From contig NZ_NMUN01000010.1 of assembly GCF_002812725.1 (NCBI RefSeq), positions 1 through 64,000 on the forward strand: a DNA stretch of 64,000 nt, in the 5' to 3' direction. Position 1 is the first letter of the stretch. The number at the start of each line of letters is the position of its first letter. Under the pieces are notes generated by a model. That model saw nothing but the letters and a program-made list of their open reading frames with translations. It made no database searches and was not told the DNA's origin. Of the stretch, positions 61,963 through 64,000 are shown one piece after another. The translations under genes and the position numbers were made by a program. This stretch comes from Microbacterium sp. BR1. Its GTDB lineage: Bacteria > Actinomycetota > Actinomycetes > Actinomycetales > Microbacteriaceae.

Positions 61963-62988
61963 CTACGGGCAGAGACCCGCGTCGAGGATCTCCTGCGCGT
62001 TGGCCACGGTCACCCGCGTCTCAGGAGCCTGCTGTCGCTTGGGCAGCTGCTCCCCCCCGAAGTAGGAGATGACCTGCTCCACGACGAACTCGCCCTCCTC
62101 GTAGGGAGACTGCGTGGCGGTGCCGTACTGCTCGCCGGCCAAAATGGACTCGATTCCCACCTGGTAGCAGTTGGATCCGGTTACGATCAGGCCATCCGAC
62201 CCGACCTCCAGGCCTGCCTGCTTTGCCGCTTGGATGATTCCGGCCGCTTGATTGTCCGCCATCCCATACGCGGCCTGGATACCGCCCTGCCCCTGGTACT
62301 GCGCGAAGAGCTGCTCTGCGATGCGCTGTGTGGTCGCCTGGTCCCAGTTACCGTCCTCGATCGCGACGATCTCGTAACCGGGATGCTCACCGATCTTCTC
62401 CTCGAAGGCCTCCATGCGTACGCCGACCTGCTCCAGGCTCTGCGTACCCGTGATAGCGATGATCTTCGCCTCCTCGAGCCCCTGCGCCTGAAGCCCCTCG
62501 ATGATGTTCTCCGCGGCGAAGGTCCCGAGTGCAACATGATCCGCCTCGATGGATGCGGTGACATACTCCTCGGTCTCACCAGGCGGGTCGGACAGGTTGA
62601 AGACAGGGATGCCCGCCTGCTGTGCCCGGCTGAGCGCGGGAATCGTGGCCTGGAAGTCGACGGCGAGCAGGAGGATGAGATCGGGTGCCGCCGCGACGGC
62701 CTGCTCGAGGTTACGGACCTCGAGCTCGACGTCATAGGGGTCCTGCAGGTAAGTCACGTCGGCGCCCTGCTCCTCGAGTCCTTCGATGATCGTCGCATTG
62801 TGCGCCTTGGCCCACGGATTCACGTCGCCCGCACCTACGAGGTAGATGTCCTTGCCAGCGAGGGCGCCGCCATCGGCGGACGGAGAGGGCGCGCCGCCTG
62901 TCGACGCGCAAGCTGTCACCAGAGTGGATGTGACGACGATGGCTGCTGCAGCCAGAACTGCCCGGGTTCGGGTTCGGGAACGTTCCAT
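61963..62988 (-). CDS. Ribose-type ABC substrate-binding lipoprotein
   Basis: 341 residues with a signal peptide and lipobox VTAC. Type I periplasmic fold: IYLVGAGDVNPWAKAHNATIIEGL, then QAVAAAPDLILLLAVDF, GIPVFNLSDPP and the late VTGSNCYQVGIESI. GAGAGG lies ~9-14 nt before ATG 62988. First gene of the operon running to the thioesterase. Ligand unknown: the neighbouring SDRs and thioesterase suggest an alcohol or polyol rather than a common sugar. Confidence 0.88.
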   Translation of the reverse strand: MERSRTRTRAVLAAAAIVVTSTLVTACASTGGAPSPSADGGALAGKDIYLVGAGDVNPWAKAHNATIIEGLEEQGADVTYLQDPYDVELEVRNLEQAVAAAPDLILLLAVDFQATIPALSRAQQAGIPVFNLSDPPGETEEYVTASIEADHVALGTFAAENIIEGLQAQGLEEAKIIAITGTQSLEQVGVRMEAFEEKIGEHPGYEIVAIEDGNWDQATTQRIAEQLFAQYQGQGGIQAAYGMADNQAAGIIQAAKQAGLEVGSDGLIVTGSNCYQVGIESILAGEQYGTATQSPYEEGEFVVEQVISYFGGEQLPKRQQAPETRVTVANAQEILDAGLCP

Positions 62989-63146
62989 GATTGAACGCCT
63001 CTCATTGTCGGTGTTGCTGTGGAATCGGCGGGCCGGCCCAGTGGGCCCTCGAGCACCGAACGCCTCTCGACAAGGACGTGTCCCGACAGTAGCCGCGTAC
63101 CCGCTCGATACGTCTTGTGTAGGGAGACAAGAAGCGGCGCGCTGTT

Positions 63147-63166
63147 GGTCGTTGTAGACAGCGACC
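63147..63166. promoter_or_regulatory. Candidate GntR operator upstream of the importer operon
   Basis: GGTCGTTGTAGACAGCGACC is a near-perfect 20-bp palindrome (arms GGTCG.TGT / ACA.CGACC), 158 nt upstream of the binding-protein start and just past the regulator's stop. A second inverted repeat TCTTGT-GTAGGGAG-ACAAGA lies at 63113-63132. The TGT/ACA core fits FCD-type GntR regulators; the adjacent fusion protein is the likely binder. The rest of 62989-63169 shows no gene. Confidence 0.5.
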
Positions 63167-63169
63167 CCC

Positions 63170-64000
63170 TCATATGAAGCCACCGCGGTGTCGCACGGCT
63201 CGAATTGCGGCCGCCTTGACCCGAGTTCCGTGCTGGGCGATCGCCTCGCTCGCAACGCGAGCATCACCGCGGAGCGCGGCATCGGCGACAACGACCAGAT
63301 CGCGGTTGTCCAGAAACTCCGTCCACTCCTCGCCCGTGAGCGTCGCAGACCAGACCGACGATATGTCGAGCTTGCGAAAGGCCGAGAGCAGATGAGGGGA
63401 GCCCGAGAAAGCGATGAGCGCCTCGTGGAACTGTGCGCTCGCCGCGAGAAAAGCTCCAAGATCGTGCCCTTCGCGGGCAGCTTCAAGAGCCGCAACATGA
63501 CGAGACAGACTGTCGGCTCGGCCCCCCGAACTCGTGCCGTAGGCCTCCAGCACACCAACCTCCATAGCTGTGCGCGCATCGGTGATTCCGGCTATCGACT
63601 CGACCGTCAACGGCGCTGGGAAAAAGGACCCCGCCGCATCTCTCGTGACCAGGTTCTCCGCCCAGAGTCGGATGAGCGCCGAACGCACCGACGCCACCGA
63701 TCCTCGCACAGCCGCCGACAGTTCGTCCGGATCCAAATGCTCGCCGACAGCGGTCCGGCGGCGCATGACCCACTCGCGCACGGCCTCGTAGACGTCCTGG
63801 TCGCTCTCCTCGGTGAAACTGCCGAGCCGTCCGCGAAAGTAGGTGAGGGGTTCGCCGGGCTGCGTACCGGCATGACGGACTCGACCAAGGAAAACCGTGT
63901 GGGTTCCACCGATCGCGGTCTCCTCCACATCGCACACGATCGTGGCGATCGCACCGTTCAACGTCGGGATGCCCTCGAAGGTCGACACCGGCACGCCGTC
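63170..64000 (-). CDS. Flavin-reductase domain fused to GntR/FCD regulator (5' end outside window)
   Basis: At least 276 residues; the frame runs off the window end, so the start is not visible. The visible N-terminal ~60 residues (FEGIPTLNGAIATIVCDVEE, GGTHTVFLGRVRHA, PLTYFRGRLGSF) are the C-terminal half of a DIM6/NtaB/HpaC-type flavin reductase. A short linker leads to a winged helix (VYEAVREWVMRRR to VRSALIRLWAENLV) and an FCD domain (~125-265). No stop or start separates them, so it looks like a genuine fusion: a regulator that may sense reduced flavin, or a bifunctional enzyme. The winged helix is divergent. Confidence 0.75.
   Translation of the reverse strand, partial: DGVPVSTFEGIPTLNGAIATIVCDVEETAIGGTHTVFLGRVRHAGTQPGEPLTYFRGRLGSFTEESDQDVYEAVREWVMRRRTAVGEHLDPDELSAAVRGSVASVRSALIRLWAENLVTRDAAGSFFPAPLTVESIAGITDARTAMEVGVLEAYGTSSGGRADSLSRHVAALEAAREGHDLGAFLAASAQFHEALIAFSGSPHLLSAFRKLDISSVWSATLTGEEWTEFLDNRDLVVVADAALRGDARVASEAIAQHGTRVKAAAIRAVRHRGGFI

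Overview
The window is high-GC actinobacterial chromosome, most likely a Microbacteriaceae member close to Microbacterium. I infer this from codon use, F420-dependent enzymes, many GTG starts and many starts with a TANNNT box exactly 6 nt upstream (leaderless mRNAs). I see no transposase, integrase, CRISPR array or rRNA. One tRNA-Gly(CCC) is present. The first ~240 nt carry many one-base homopolymer expansions that break dcd, which looks like a low-quality sequence edge.

Layout. (1) 0-0.8 kb: broken dcd and tRNA-Gly. (2) 0.9-19 kb: an accessory catabolic region. It holds a stalked lipoprotein, SDR, MmgE/PrpD, an HtaA-like protein, a 3-hydroxyisobutyrate-dehydrogenase-like enzyme, an SsuABC/TauABC-type importer, SDR + MDR + MBL-fold lactonase under a GntR/FCD regulator, a carboxymuconolactone-decarboxylase-like protein, an esterase, and a P450 fused to its own reductase with an SDR and a divergent TetR regulator. 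(3) 19-24.4 kb: ribokinase, nucleoside hydrolase, EamA exporter, a beta-lactamase-fold pseudoenzyme, DUF2470 protein and heme oxygenase with a palindromic iron box, ending in a 16-bp tandem repeat. (4) 24.4-29.4 kb: Pif1-like helicase, an exported protein, a CopD/CtaG protein and HU. (5) 29.6-37.7 kb: zinc homeostasis. znuA-znuC-znuB-zur-permease-DUF1980-exported protein-DNA glycosylase form one tight minus-strand array behind a Zur box, followed by zinc-free ribosomal paralogues rpmB-rpmG-rpsN with a structured leader. (6) 37.7-48.5 kb: core genes (branched-chain ketoacid dehydrogenase E2-E1beta-E1alpha, hisC, LMW-PTP, purB, shikimate-dehydrogenase-like) plus a WXG100-like/alpha-beta-hydrolase pair. 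(7) 48.6-64 kb: a second accessory catabolic region. A six-gene coupled operon (two luciferase-like monooxygenases, BKACE, cyclase, enoyl-CoA hydratase, F420-dependent dehydrogenase) faces a GAF/PucR regulator. It is followed by a ribose-type ABC importer operon with two SDRs (one frameshifted), a hotdog thioesterase and a flavin-reductase/GntR fusion cut by the window end.

Best candidates for undescribed biology: the F420/LLM-BKACE-cyclase operon with its neighbouring importer and flavin-reductase-fused regulator; the structured 5' leader of rpmB-rpmG-rpsN, closed by a 10-bp stem that begins at the predicted +1; the WXG100-like/hydrolase pair; the self-sufficient P450; and a beta-lactamase-fold lipoprotein with its catalytic motifs replaced. 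All family assignments come from reading the translations; no database search was run.
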